A DNA stretch of 64,000 nucleotides, taken from Virgibacillus phasianinus (lineage in GTDB: Bacteria; Bacillota; Bacilli; Bacillales; Amphibacillaceae). The DNA lies in NCBI RefSeq assembly GCF_002216775.1, contig NZ_CP022315.1, positions 3,162,001 through 3,226,000 on the forward strand, given 5' to 3'. Below are positions 18,411-27,190 of this stretch, one piece after another. Both the position numbers and the translations under genes were made by a program. Position 1 is the first letter of the stretch, and the number at the start of each line of letters is the position of its first letter. The notes beneath the pieces are model-generated. The model worked only from the letters and a program-made list of their open reading frames with translations. It was not told the DNA's origin and made no database searches.

Positions 18411-18632
18411 TTATTTACCTTGCTGATTATTCATTGCACGCATCATTTGATTGATTTTCTTCTGAGATGGTTTTTGACCCATTTGCATCATCATAGTTCG
18501 CAGCATTTGTTCATTAATTGGTGGGTTTTTCTTTAAGTAGTTCATCATATATTTTCTTGCAATGAAGAAACCAAGAGCAACTCCAACAATGAGAGCCAAT
18601 ATAGCAATTAATACGACCCAAATCGTGCCCAT
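18411..18632 (-). CDS. yneF: UPF0154 membrane protein YneF
   Basis: A 73-aa protein with an N-terminal span (residues ~4-26, [22 protein letters not shown]) and the family motif [35 protein letters not shown]0154 is widespread in Firmicutes; function unknown. Start ATG at 18632 follows GGGGGAAGACTTGAA. Located between sirA and ccdA exactly as in B. subtilis. Confidence 0.93.
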   Translation of the reverse strand: MGTIWVVLIAILALIVGVALGFFIARKYMMNYLKKNPPINEQMLRTMMMQMGQKPSQKKINQMMRAMNNQQGK

Positions 18633-18677
18633 TTCAAGTCTTCCCCCTTCATGTTGTCTCTCATACAGTATAGTAAA

Positions 18678-19136
18678 TCAAAGAGTAGAATACAATATTT
18701 GCTCATTCAAATGATCCTTCAACTTTGTTACTGGAGAAATCCAACCATAGTTATTTAATTTATTATCCAATACAAATAAGGATGGATGGAATAATTGTAA
18801 AATAGGAAATAACAACATCTCTGCATCCTGAAGCATATTGCAACGAAAGTTTATCTGCTTTTCACTAATATGTAAAGAGATATAATGCTTATCTTGTACT
18901 ATTTCTATTGAATTATTACCATCTTTCACCATAGCATTTTTATTATACAATGATTTAATTTTAGTATTCAACTCTTTTGTAGAAAAAACGCAGGTAATTT
19001 CGTTAAACTGATCGTTTATCAACTGATTTTTATTATTTTCGTGGTATTGTTTTAAAAAGCGATAGAGAATATCACTTCTATAATAATAACGTCGTGCAAA
19101 TTCAATTTTTATTGGATAAATAGAATACGTATTCAA
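18678..19136 (-). CDS. sirA: Sporulation inhibitor of replication SirA
   Basis: SirA (YneE) is made under Spo0A control and binds DnaA domain I to stop new rounds of replication at sporulation. The 152-aa protein keeps the family start YSIYPIKIEFARRYYYR and the C-terminal YGWISPVTK. Conservation is limited to these parts, as usual for SirA. The GTG at 19145 overlaps its own Shine-Dalgarno AAAAGGAG; the TTG at 19136, 8 bases after GGAG, gives a product starting MNTYSIYPIK that aligns with known SirA, and is chosen. Position between yneF and tkt matches B. subtilis. Confidence 0.85.
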   Translation of the reverse strand: MNTYSIYPIKIEFARRYYYRSDILYRFLKQYHENNKNQLINDQFNEITCVFSTKELNTKIKSLYNKNAMVKDGNNSIEIVQDKHYISLHISEKQINFRCNMLQDAEMLLFPILQLFHPSLFVLDNKLNNYGWISPVTKLKDHLNEQILYSTL

Positions 19137-19216
19137 CAATATCACTCCTTTTATTATTATTATACGTATTCTATTTCAAAAAAATGTCACAATGAGTTGC
19201 ACATTACCACTAGTTT

Positions 19217-19223
19217 TGTCGAT
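19217..19223 (+). promoter_or_regulatory. Possible Spo0A box upstream of sirA
   Basis: TGTCGAT is one mismatch from the 0A box TGTCGAA and lies about 80 bases upstream of the sirA start; a TATAAT occurs between. Such 7-mers occur by chance, so support is mainly that B. subtilis sirA is Spo0A activated. Confidence 0.3.
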
Positions 19224-19230
19224 AAAGCAA

Positions 19231-19255
19231 AGGGCCTCAACTTATTGGAGGCCCT
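19231..19255 (-). terminator. Terminator of tkt
   Basis: AGGGCCTC (19231-19238) pairs with GAGGCCCT (19248-19255), loop AACTTATTG. On the minus strand TTTGCTTT follows. Confidence 0.75.
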
Positions 19256-19263
19256 ACTGAGTT

Positions 19264-21267
19264 TTATTTGATTAGTTTTTCCACTTGTTTTACAACATTT
19301 TCAACCGTGAAACCATATTCTTCCATAACCTTATCTCCGTTTGCTGATGCTCCAAATGTATCAATGCCAAGCACAGTTCCCTGGTCACCTACATAGCGTT
19401 CCCAGCCAAATGGCGATGCCATTTCAATTGCTAGACGACTTTTAACCTGTGGAGGAATTACTTCGTTACGATAAGCTGCCTCCTGTTCATTAAAACGATC
19501 CCATGATGGCATGCTGACAACATTTACATGAATGTCTTTTTCCAGTAGTTCTTTTTGTGCTCTGACAGCAAGTTGAACCTCAGATCCTGTTGCAAGGATT
19601 AACGCATCAGGTGTTTCTTTTTCACTTTTACTTATTACATAAGCGCCTTTTTTGACACCTTCATAGGCGTTTTCTTTTGTACCTTCAAGTGTCGGTAATC
19701 CTTGTCTTGTTAATACTAATGCAGTCGGCTTGTTCGTTGATTCTAAGGCCAAACGCCATGCAGCCTGTGTCTCATTTCCGTCAGCCGGACGAATTAGTGA
19801 TAATCCAGGCATTGCACGGAATGCAGGTAAATGCTCGATTGGTTCATGTGTCGGACCGTCTTCTCCAACTGCAATAGAATCGTGTGTAAATACATAAGTT
19901 ACCGGATTATTCATTATCGCCGACAACCGGACAGCGGGACGTAAATAATCACTGAAAACAAAGAACGTACCTGCATATACTTTTAATCCACCGTGAAGAG
20001 CCATACCATTTAGGGCCGCAGCCATTGCAAATTCACGGACACCAAACCAGATATTTTTCCCTGCATAATTATCGAGAGAAAAATCAGTTTGATTTTTTAC
20101 AGTAGTTTTGTTTGAACCTGCTAAATCAGCACTGCCTCCGAATAAATTAGGGACAGCATTAGAGACCGCGTTAAGAACTTCTCCGGATGAAGCACGGGTT
20201 GCCAATTTATCTTTGCCCGGTTCATACAAAGGTAATTCTTCGTTCCAATCAAGTGGTAGTTCTCCGTTTATTGCTTGTTCCAATTTCTCTGCATCTTCAG
20301 GATACTTTTCTTTATAATTATCAAACAATTGGTTCCAATTATCTTCCACATCCTGGCCGTTTTTACCGATTTTCTCGTTGAAATCCGCATAAACTTCTTC
20401 AGGAACATGGAAGTCATCATGTGTCCACTTATAGGATTCCTTTGTAAGTTTCACCTCATCCACACCGAGTGGAGCCCCGTGCGACGCAGAAGAAGCGGAT
20501 TTATTAGGTGAACCAAAACCAATGACTGTTTTAACCTCTATCAATGTTGGCTGACTCGTGTTTTCTTTCGCTTCTTTGATTGCATTACGTAATGCCTTCA
20601 CATCATTACCGTCCTCAACACGAATTACCTGCCATCCGTATGCTTTAAAACGAAGCTCGGTATCATCGGAAAAGGAACGGTCCAAGTCACCGTCTAAAGA
20701 GATATCATTTGAATCATATAACGCAATTAATTTTCCTAAGCCTAGATGCCCGGCAAGTGAAGCTGTCTCATGGGAGATACCCTCCATCAGATCGCCATCA
20801 CTTATTAATGCATACGTATGGTGGTCCACAATCGATAAATCTTCTTTGTTAAAAGTAGCTCCAAGATGTGCTTCAGCCATTGCCATCCCCACTGCCATTG
20901 CAATACCTTGCCCTAATGGACCAGTTGTTGCCTCAACACCATCAGTATGATGAACCTCAGGATGTCCTGGCGTTTTGGAATCCCATTGTCTGAAATTCTT
21001 CAGGTCTTCAATTGTTACATCATATCCAGCTAAATGCAGTAATCCGTATAGCAGCATTGATCCATGTCCTGCTGATAAAACAAAACGATCCCGATTAAAC
21101 CATTTTGAATTTTTAGGATTCTGATTCATAAAGTCTGTCCATAGTGTGTAAGCCATTGGAGCAGCCCCCATTGGTAAACCTGGATGGCCTGAATTAGCAT
21201 TTTCAATAGCATCAATAGCCAGGGTGCGAATGGTATTTATTGATAGTTCTTCTACATTTGATGACAC
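19264..21267 (-). CDS. tkt: Transketolase
   Basis: Transketolase moves two-carbon ketol units between sugar phosphates in the pentose phosphate pathway, with thiamine diphosphate. Motifs seen: [19 protein letters not shown] near the N-terminus, the ThDP-binding [10 protein letters not shown]-type segment (read here as [12 protein letters not shown]), and [12 protein letters not shown] with the Glu/His region of the pyrimidine domain. GTG at 21267 ([15 protein letters not shown]) is 7 bases after GGGG and gives 667 aa, the B. subtilis length; a longer in-frame start at 21309 adds 14 unconserved residues. Downstream of ynzC. Confidence 0.96.
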   Translation of the reverse strand: MSSNVEELSINTIRTLAIDAIENANSGHPGLPMGAAPMAYTLWTDFMNQNPKNSKWFNRDRFVLSAGHGSMLLYGLLHLAGYDVTIEDLKNFRQWDSKTPGHPEVHHTDGVEATTGPLGQGIAMAVGMAMAEAHLGATFNKEDLSIVDHHTYALISDGDLMEGISHETASLAGHLGLGKLIALYDSNDISLDGDLDRSFSDDTELRFKAYGWQVIRVEDGNDVKALRNAIKEAKENTSQPTLIEVKTVIGFGSPNKSASSASHGAPLGVDEVKLTKESYKWTHDDFHVPEEVYADFNEKIGKNGQDVEDNWNQLFDNYKEKYPEDAEKLEQAINGELPLDWNEELPLYEPGKDKLATRASSGEVLNAVSNAVPNLFGGSADLAGSNKTTVKNQTDFSLDNYAGKNIWFGVREFAMAAALNGMALHGGLKVYAGTFFVFSDYLRPAVRLSAIMNNPVTYVFTHDSIAVGEDGPTHEPIEHLPAFRAMPGLSLIRPADGNETQAAWRLALESTNKPTALVLTRQGLPTLEGTKENAYEGVKKGAYVISKSEKETPDALILATGSEVQLAVRAQKELLEKDIHVNVVSMPSWDRFNEQEAAYRNEVIPPQVKSRLAIEMASPFGWERYVGDQGTVLGIDTFGASANGDKVMEEYGFTVENVVKQVEKLIK

Positions 21268-21371
21268 GTAAATTCCCCTTCCTTGTCGAAACTTGTATAA
21301 CCTATTCAATTCTATAATGAAAACTAGCTCGGAACAAGTATCATTTTAGCTTATTTAATCTATTAATTATT

Positions 21372-21608
21372 TCACTGATCCTTTTTATTATTCTTTTGCA
21401 GGTCTTTTACCTTTTGCGGGGTTACATCATTTCCTTCTGGATCCTTCACTGTCATTGTTTTAAATTGATTTTTAAAAGATGAGCGAACATTGCTTAGGTA
21501 CTCTTCACGTAATCCTTTTTGTTCTTTTTTCTCTTCTACAGTTAACCCTTCATTTTTCGCTTTTTTTGAAAGTGCATTAATACGTTCCAATTTTTCTTTT
21601 GAAATCAC
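21372..21608 (-). CDS. ynzC: DUF896 protein YnzC
   Basis: A 78-aa charged protein of the UPF0291/DUF896 family: KEKLERINALSKKAKNEGLT, EKKEQKGLREEYL and FKNQFKTMTVKDPEGNDVTP. In B. subtilis ynzC is the third gene of the SOS-induced yneA-yneB-ynzC operon; here it lies 82 bases after yneB with the same orientation. A helical hairpin fold is known for the family, function is not. Confidence 0.92.
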   Translation of the reverse strand: MISKEKLERINALSKKAKNEGLTVEEKKEQKGLREEYLSNVRSSFKNQFKTMTVKDPEGNDVTPQKVKDLQKNNKKDQ

Positions 21609-21690
21609 AATATTACCTCCCTAACATATAAAAAAGCACGAACTTATACTAGTTCCTGCTTTTTAATATTACCGTTCTATTCTTGTTAAT

Positions 21691-22344
<654 letters not shown>

Positions 22345-22367
22345 CTAGTTCTATATTTGACTATTAT

Positions 22368-22463
22368 TTAAGCACTGGTGACTAAAGAAAAATATAAAAA
22401 TCCTAAAGTTAATGCAAATGCCACCAAATAAAATGCATCCGTCTTGCTTATTTTATCAAACAT
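22368..22463 (-). CDS. 31-aa single-span membrane peptide in the yneA position
   Basis: Reads MFDKISKTDAFYLVAFALTL and ends GFLYFSLVTSA, 31 residues: a short charged head and one membrane span (residues ~9-28). ATG at 22463 follows GAAAGGG with 10-base spacing. It is the first gene downstream of a LexA-controlled promoter and precedes yneB and ynzC, the exact place of yneA in B. subtilis. YneA there is a division inhibitor with one span and a LysM domain; this peptide has the span but no LysM, and no LysM remnant follows. An SOS membrane peptide acting on the divisome is inferred from place and shape. It could instead be a decayed yneA. Confidence 0.6.
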   Translation of the reverse strand: MFDKISKTDAFYLVAFALTLGFLYFSLVTSA

Positions 22464-22514
22464 TAAAAATCAACCCTTTCCCGTTTAACAGAACTATTGT
22501 TCGCCTCTGTTAAT

Positions 22515-22543
22515 AGAGTACATCGAACGTATGGTCCTGTCAA
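22515..22543 (-). promoter_or_regulatory. SOS promoter of the small membrane ORF, yneB and ynzC
   Basis: On the minus strand TTGACA (22538-22543), 17-base spacer, TACTCT (22515-22520). The spacer holds GGACC-ATAC-GTTCG (22524-22537), a LexA half-conserved box with a perfect GTTCG half. A perfect LexA box lies just upstream at 22553-22566. Confidence 0.7.
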
Positions 22544-22552
22544 CTGTTTTTT

Positions 22553-22566
22553 CGAACGAACGTTTG
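22553..22566. promoter_or_regulatory. LexA box
   Basis: CGAAC-GAAC-GTTTG matches the Bacillus consensus CGAAC-N4-GTTYG exactly. It overlaps the -35 of the lexA promoter and is close upstream of the divergent promoter, so LexA bound here would control both sides. Confidence 0.9.
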
Positions 22567-22592
22567 CTTTTTATGGATATCAGTGGTAAACT
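22564..22592 (+). promoter_or_regulatory. lexA promoter
   Basis: TTGCTT (22564-22569), 17-base spacer and TAAACT (22587-22592). The -35 is overlapped by the LexA box, the usual autorepression layout. Confidence 0.65.
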
Positions 22593-22629
22593 AGCAATTA
22601 ATAAATCCTATGCGTGAGGTGTTAGATAG

Positions 22630-23253
22630 ATGACAAAGTTGTCCAAACGGCAAGAAACCATTCTTGAATATATTAAAGATGAAGTAAATAAAAAAGGGTA
22701 TCCACCATCAGTAAGAGAAATTGCAGAAGCAGTGGGTCTAGCATCTAGTTCAACCGTTCATGGGCATTTATCAAGGCTTGAAAGCAAAGGGTATATAAGA
22801 AGAGATCCCACTAAGCCGCGCGCGATAGAGGTACTTGATCTATCATTAGATAGCAACGTTCCACGAGAGGCAGTGCGTTATGCCCCTGTCATCGGTAAGG
22901 TTACTGCAGGAATACCAATCACAGCAGTTGAAAACATTGAAGAATTTATTCCATTACCCGGTTCGTCATCATCGCCGGACGATAATATTTTTGTCCTGAT
23001 TATTCAAGGAGAAAGTATGATTGAAGCTGGCATATTAGACGGAGACATGGTAATTGTAAAGCAGCAAAACGTTGCCCAAAATGGCGAAATTGTTGTAGCT
23101 ATGACTGAAGAAAATGAAGCGACAGTGAAACGTTTTTTTAAGGAAAAAGATCATATCCGATTGCAACCAGAGAATGCTACAATGGAACCTTTAATCTATC
23201 AAAACGTTACCATATTAGGTAAAGTGATAGGGTTGTATCGTAATATTCATTAA
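22630..23253 (+). CDS. lexA: LexA SOS repressor
   Basis: LexA represses SOS genes and cuts itself when RecA filaments form. The 207-aa protein has the winged helix ([24 protein letters not shown], residues ~22-45), the Ala-Gly cleavage site in GKVTAGIPI, the catalytic Ser in [10 protein letters not shown] and Lys in GDMVIVKQQ. Start ATG at 22630 follows GAGGTGTTAGATAG. It is divergent from the yneB side and autoregulated through the box at 22553-22566. Targets in this window by box content: parEC, recA, lexA and the small membrane ORF operon. Confidence 0.98.
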   Translation: MTKLSKRQETILEYIKDEVNKKGYPPSVREIAEAVGLASSSTVHGHLSRLESKGYIRRDPTKPRAIEVLDLSLDSNVPREAVRYAPVIGKVTAGIPITAVENIEEFIPLPGSSSSPDDNIFVLIIQGESMIEAGILDGDMVIVKQQNVAQNGEIVVAMTEENEATVKRFFKEKDHIRLQPENATMEPLIYQNVTILGKVIGLYRNIH

Positions 23254-23361
23254 GAATAGCTTTTGGCGCCTGTTTAGCAACGTACAAACTGGAGTTAGAA
23301 ATGGCTATTGCTAAAAGTAGGGTTTATAGGGTCAACTTTTATACATTCTAATCTTTAAAAT

Positions 23362-23398
23362 AAAAACCGTGATGCATACTTTCTGCATCACGGTTTTT
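23362..23398. terminator. Bidirectional terminator between lexA and glnA
   Basis: AAAAACCGTGATGCA pairs with TGCATCACGGTTTTT, a perfect 15-bp stem with A- and T-runs on both sides. Serves convergent lexA and glnA. Confidence 0.9.
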
Positions 23399-23402
23399 AT
23401 TA

Positions 23403-24740
23403 TTAATAGCTCGTTAAATACTGTTCACGTTCCCAAGGATGTACAGTTGTTCTGAACATATCCCATTCAATTTCTTTCGCTTCAATAAAGTGTTCATATA
23501 AATGCTCACCAAGCGCCTCTTTTATAACTTCATCCTTTTCAAGTTCTTCGAGTGCGTCCATCAGGGTTGCTGGAAGATCTTTGACACCATTTTTAATTCG
23601 CTCTGCTTTGTCCATGGCATAAATATTGCGGTCAACAGGGCTTGGCGCCTCTAATTTATTTTCAATCCCATCTAATCCAGAAGCAAGTAATACAGCCATT
23701 GCCATATAAGGATTTGCTGCTGGATCCACACTTCTTGCTTCGATCCGGGTACTTAACCCCCTTGAATAAGGAATACGTACCAACGGGCTGCGGTTCTGAC
23801 CTGACCAGGCAACATAACATGGCGCTTCATATCCAGGGACCAACCTTTTATAGGAATTAACAGTTGGATTCGTTACTGCAGTGAAGCTTGTTGCATGTTT
23901 GATAATTCCAGCTGTAAATTGAAACGTCAGTTCACTAAGTTTCATATCCCCTTTTTCATCAAAAAACATGTTTTGCCCATCTTTAAATAAGGACATATTG
24001 ACATGCATTCCTGAACCATTGACACCAAATAGTGGCTTTGGCATAAAAGTAGCATGTAAATTATGTTTTCGTGCGATTGTTTTAACAACCAATTTAAATG
24101 TTTGAATATCATCAGCATGTTTCACTGCATCAGAATATTTAAAGTCAATTTCATGTTGTCCAGGTGCAACTTCATGGTGAGACGCCTCAATTTCAAAGCC
24201 CATTTCTTCTAATTCAAGCACGATATCACGTCTGCAATTTTCCCCTAAATCAGTCGGTGCAAGGTCGAAGTATCCCCCTCTATCATTCAATTCTAGTGAA
24301 GGATCACCTTTTTCATCCAGTTTAAACAAGAAAAATTCAGGTTCTGTACCAATATTGAATGCAGTAAAACCTAATTTTTCCATTCTTTTTAGGTTTCGTT
24401 TTAAATTGTATCTTGGACAGCCCTCAAATGGCGTACCATCCGGATTATAAATATCACAAATAAAACGTGCAACTTTCCCTTTATCTGATGTCCATGGATA
24501 TACCACAAATGTATCCATGTCAGGGTACAAATACATATCTGACTCTTCAATTCGAACAAATCCTTCAATTGATGATCCGTCGAACATCATTTTGTTATCC
24601 ATTGCTTTTTCCAATTGACTTAAAGGGATTTCAACATTCTTAATCGTTCCAAGCATATCAGTAAACTGCAGACGAATAAATCGTACATTTTCCTCTTCTA
24701 TCACCTGATAAATTTTTTCTTTAGTCATCTTTGATCCCAT
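23403..24740 (-). CDS. glnA: Glutamine synthetase type I
   Basis: GlnA makes glutamine from glutamate, ammonia and ATP. The 445-aa length is that of the GSI-alpha enzymes of Bacillus (444), which are feedback inhibited and, when inhibited, steer GlnR and TnrA. Motifs: [16 protein letters not shown], the Mg/substrate region [18 protein letters not shown] and [13 protein letters not shown]. Start ATG at 24740 follows AAGGAGGATGAACG. It is 33 bases after glnR; the operon is under the GlnR boxes upstream of glnR. Confidence 0.98.
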   Translation of the reverse strand: MGSKMTKEKIYQVIEEENVRFIRLQFTDMLGTIKNVEIPLSQLEKAMDNKMMFDGSSIEGFVRIEESDMYLYPDMDTFVVYPWTSDKGKVARFICDIYNPDGTPFEGCPRYNLKRNLKRMEKLGFTAFNIGTEPEFFLFKLDEKGDPSLELNDRGGYFDLAPTDLGENCRRDIVLELEEMGFEIEASHHEVAPGQHEIDFKYSDAVKHADDIQTFKLVVKTIARKHNLHATFMPKPLFGVNGSGMHVNMSLFKDGQNMFFDEKGDMKLSELTFQFTAGIIKHATSFTAVTNPTVNSYKRLVPGYEAPCYVAWSGQNRSPLVRIPYSRGLSTRIEARSVDPAANPYMAMAVLLASGLDGIENKLEAPSPVDRNIYAMDKAERIKNGVKDLPATLMDALEELEKDEVIKEALGEHLYEHFIEAKEIEWDMFRTTVHPWEREQYLTSY

Positions 24741-24773
24741 CGTTCATCCTCCTTGAATTATGTATCATGTATT

Positions 24774-25160
24774 TTAATGAAAAAATCTTGATAACTCACC
24801 TTGTCGTAAACTTGATTTCCCGAAACGACCTGCTTCATACAATTCATGCTTTAGCATGTGGCGTAACTCGCGTTCTGTTATTTCAGTAGCCTTTTCTTCT
24901 GCTTCTTCTGCCTTTTTCATTGATGGATCAAGTAATAATTTGACACCCGCCAGGTTTACACCTTTATCTAAATAATTTTTTATTTCCAGCAGACGATCAA
25001 CATCATTAAATGAAAACAATCGTTGATTTCCTGTTGTGCGTTCTGGTTGAATCAAATCATGATCCTCATAGTATCTAATTTGTCTGGCAGTTAATTCCGT
25101 TAATTTCTTAACAATTCCTATAGCAAACAAGGGCATCGAACGGCGATCCTGATCATTCAT
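24774..25160 (-). CDS. glnR: Nitrogen repressor GlnR (MerR family)
   Basis: A 128-aa MerR-type regulator. The N-terminal winged helix (KKLTELTARQIRYYEDHDLIQPERT) is followed by a coiled coil and a C-terminal tail (LYEAGRFGKSSLRQGELSRFF) like that of GlnR, which in B. subtilis senses feedback-inhibited glutamine synthetase. It represses glnRA under nitrogen excess. Start ATG at 25160 follows GAAGGAGGGTGTCCA. The tail distinguishes it from TnrA less clearly, but position before glnA makes GlnR the right call. Confidence 0.97.
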   Translation of the reverse strand: MNDQDRRSMPLFAIGIVKKLTELTARQIRYYEDHDLIQPERTTGNQRLFSFNDVDRLLEIKNYLDKGVNLAGVKLLLDPSMKKAEEAEEKATEITERELRHMLKHELYEAGRFGKSSLRQGELSRFFH

Positions 25161-25190
25161 TGGACACCCTCCTTCTTTGATAATAATAAC

Positions 25191-25219
25191 ACTATATATT
25201 ATGTGAGGTATTTTGTCAA
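25191..25219 (-). promoter_or_regulatory. glnRA promoter
   Basis: On the minus strand TTGACA (25214-25219), 17-base spacer, TATAGT (25191-25196). A strong sigma-A promoter, with the -35 covered by the second GlnR box. Confidence 0.75.
25202..25218. promoter_or_regulatory. GlnR/TnrA box 2
   Basis: TGTGAGGTATTTTGTCA fits TGTNA-N7-TNACA with one mismatch and overlaps the glnR -35 hexamer, the repressing position. Confidence 0.65.
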
Positions 25220-25224
25220 TTAAA

Positions 25225-25241
25225 TGTAAGGTTTCCTGACA
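25225..25241. promoter_or_regulatory. GlnR/TnrA box 1
   Basis: TGTAAGGTTTCCTGACA matches TGTNA-N7-TNACA at all fixed positions. It lies 6 bases upstream of box 2 and 9 bases from the 3' end of the group II intron. Confidence 0.8.
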
Positions 25242-25293
25242 TATAAATTAATCGAGTAGAGGGGAAAGTTAAATGACTTTCCGCCCCTCTCAC

Positions 25294-25325
25294 ACCACCG
25301 TACGTACGGTTCCGTATACGGCGGT
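25294..25325 (-). ncRNA. Group II intron domain V
   Basis: A 32-34 base hairpin read on the minus strand: ACCGCCGTATACGGAACCGT then ACGTACGGTGGT. It is the catalytic core of the ribozyme and the most conserved intron part; domain VI follows toward 25252. Confidence 0.75.
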
Positions 25326-25330
25326 TCAAT

Positions 25331-26677
25331 TTATATCGCAGTGTGTACTTTTAAGTAGTAGTCTAAGGCAAAGGGAATACCCCTTTGCTTTAGACGTTTG
25401 TTAGATAAAGCTTTATGAACTACCTTGGATAGCCCAATGAAACGATAACCCCTTCGACAGTAAGTTAAGCCTTTTGCTTCCTCTTTGGGAATGCCAAGCT
25501 GGACAAGGGATTTTATTCTCTTCCTGCTGTTCTTCCATTGCTTCCAAATGATTATTCGCAGTCTGGAGCGAAGTTTTGCGTCGATTGCTCCGAGTGCTTT
25601 CTTCATGTTGGCTATCTTGAAGTAGTTGACCCAGCCAAATATGACCTGTTTTAACTTGACGATCCTGTCATCTAATGAGATGCTCCAATTTCTTTTTGTT
25701 AACTTTCGCAATTTCCTTTGAAATTTCTGAATCGAACTTTCATGCGGTCTTGGTTGAAACTTTCCCTTATTAAAATCAAAATAGTAACCGAATCCTAGAA
25801 ATTTTGTTTCACTAGGGCGGGAGATTTTACTCTTTTCCGCATTGACCTTTAATCCCAATTTCTTCTCGATAAATTTTGTAATGGAAGTGAGCACTCTATT
25901 CGCTGCTTTTTCGCTTTTGACGAAAATGAGACTATCATCTGCGTATCTGACGAAACGCAGACCTCTTGTTTCCAGTTCCTTATCCATCTCGTTCAACATA
26001 ATATTGCTTAGAAGTGGACTAAGGTTGCCTCCTTGTGGTGTTCCAACTAACGTATCTTTATATTTACCGTGGACTATCACGCCACTTACGAGATATTTCC
26101 GTATAAGGGAAATTATATCCCCCTCTTTTATCGTATGGGAGATGATTCTCATCAATTTGTCGTGATGCACCGTATCAAAGAATCGTTCTAGGTCAATATC
26201 TACTAACCACTCATATCCGTCATTCATATATTCCAGCGCTTGGATGATTGCCATCTCACAGCTTCTTCCCGGTCGGAAACCGTAGCTATATTCGCTGAAT
26301 TGTTTTTCGAATATGGGGCTCAGTTTTTGACTGATTGCTTGCTGTACTACTCTGTCAACAACCGTTGGGATACCTAGTTTGCGCATTTTCCCATTTTCTT
26401 TTGGAATCTCTACACGCAATGCTGGCGCTGGTTGGTATTTCCTTTTTCGGATTTGAGAACGAAGTTCATCCTTATGTTCTTTAAGATATCCCTTCAATTC
26501 TTCTATACTCACTCCGTCTACTCCACTTGCGCCTTTATTGCGATACACGCGCTTATAGGCTTGATTCATATTTTGATTACTTAAGATTTCTTCTAAAAGC
26601 TCCACACTCGTTTCTTCCTTTCCTTTCACGTAACGGTAAGACACTTCGTTTTTGAGTATCCTCTGAGATACGCTCAT
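25331..26677 (-). CDS. ltrA: Group II intron reverse transcriptase/maturase
   Basis: A 448-aa intron-encoded protein that helps splicing and copies the intron into DNA. The reverse transcriptase core is complete: NKGASGVDGVSIEELK, YSYGFRPGRSCEMAI, DLERFFDTVHHD, GTPQGGNLSPLLSNIML and the catalytic FVRYADDSLIF. A maturase domain X (GWVNYFKIANMKKAL region) follows and the protein ends without an HNH endonuclease, as in class C. ATG at 26677 (MSVSQRILK) has GAGG 5 bases upstream; a start at 26719 has none. Apparently intact, so the intron may be mobile. Confidence 0.95.
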   Translation of the reverse strand: MSVSQRILKNEVSYRYVKGKEETSVELLEEILSNQNMNQAYKRVYRNKGASGVDGVSIEELKGYLKEHKDELRSQIRKRKYQPAPALRVEIPKENGKMRKLGIPTVVDRVVQQAISQKLSPIFEKQFSEYSYGFRPGRSCEMAIIQALEYMNDGYEWLVDIDLERFFDTVHHDKLMRIISHTIKEGDIISLIRKYLVSGVIVHGKYKDTLVGTPQGGNLSPLLSNIMLNEMDKELETRGLRFVRYADDSLIFVKSEKAANRVLTSITKFIEKKLGLKVNAEKSKISRPSETKFLGFGYYFDFNKGKFQPRPHESSIQKFQRKLRKLTKRNWSISLDDRIVKLKQVIFGWVNYFKIANMKKALGAIDAKLRSRLRIIIWKQWKNSRKRIKSLVQLGIPKEEAKGLTYCRRGYRFIGLSKVVHKALSNKRLKQRGIPFALDYYLKVHTAI

Positions 26678-27124
26678 ACTTTCCTCATTAACACATTCTG
26701 AAGTATATCTACCGTGCATTCATGGCGTAGAAACACTATAAATTGTTCAGCCCTTCGTGATATCTTCACTACTATGGCTTCGGCTGACTTCTCACGATAA
26801 ACCTTTTCCGACCAGCCTTCTTTATAGGGGACTCCTCAGCTGTCCGTGAGACCTCCCAGGGTAAGACAACTATCTTTCCTCTTTTACTCGCCTAATTTAC
26901 TTTATAGGATTACGCACACCTTTTGGACTTTGACTTGTATTGGAGCCTTATCCACCTATAAAGCCTTGGTATCAGATTTCTGTTCGTCGAGCCAAGATTT
27001 TGATACACGCTTCCTTCAGCCATTACCTCACGATAATTGCCTTGCGTTTCTCTAGTAGTTAGTCGGTGTGTACCCCCACAGTGGACTTTCACCACCTAGA
27101 TAGTCGCCATGACTGGCGCACAAT

Positions 27125-27170
27125 AAAAAAAAAAAAAAAAAAAAGAGCTGCCCACTGCAACTCTTTATCT
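27125..27170 (-). terminator. Terminator of ynbB, with 20-base T-tract
   Basis: On the minus strand AGAGTTGC-AGTGG-GCAGCTCT forms an 8-bp stem with one G-T pair, followed by 20 T (27125-27144). The tract is unusually long and abuts the intron start after ATT. Confidence 0.85.
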
Positions 27171-27190
27171 TTTACCCTAATTTCATCAGA

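Larger units (their letters stand above)
25251..27121 (-). mobile_element. Group II intron (bacterial class C type), about 1871 nt
   Basis: The 5' end is GTGCGCC (minus strand, from 27121), the group II boundary consensus. At the 3' end, domain V is the hairpin at about 25294-25325 (ACCGCCGTA paired with TACGGTGGT) and domain VI the stem GAGGGG/CCCCTC; the intron ends in GAT at 25251. It encodes one reverse transcriptase/maturase without an endonuclease domain. It sits directly after the T-tract of the ynbB terminator, the known target type of class C introns. The 5' non-coding part, 26678-27121, holds the ribozyme domains I-III. Confidence 0.85.
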
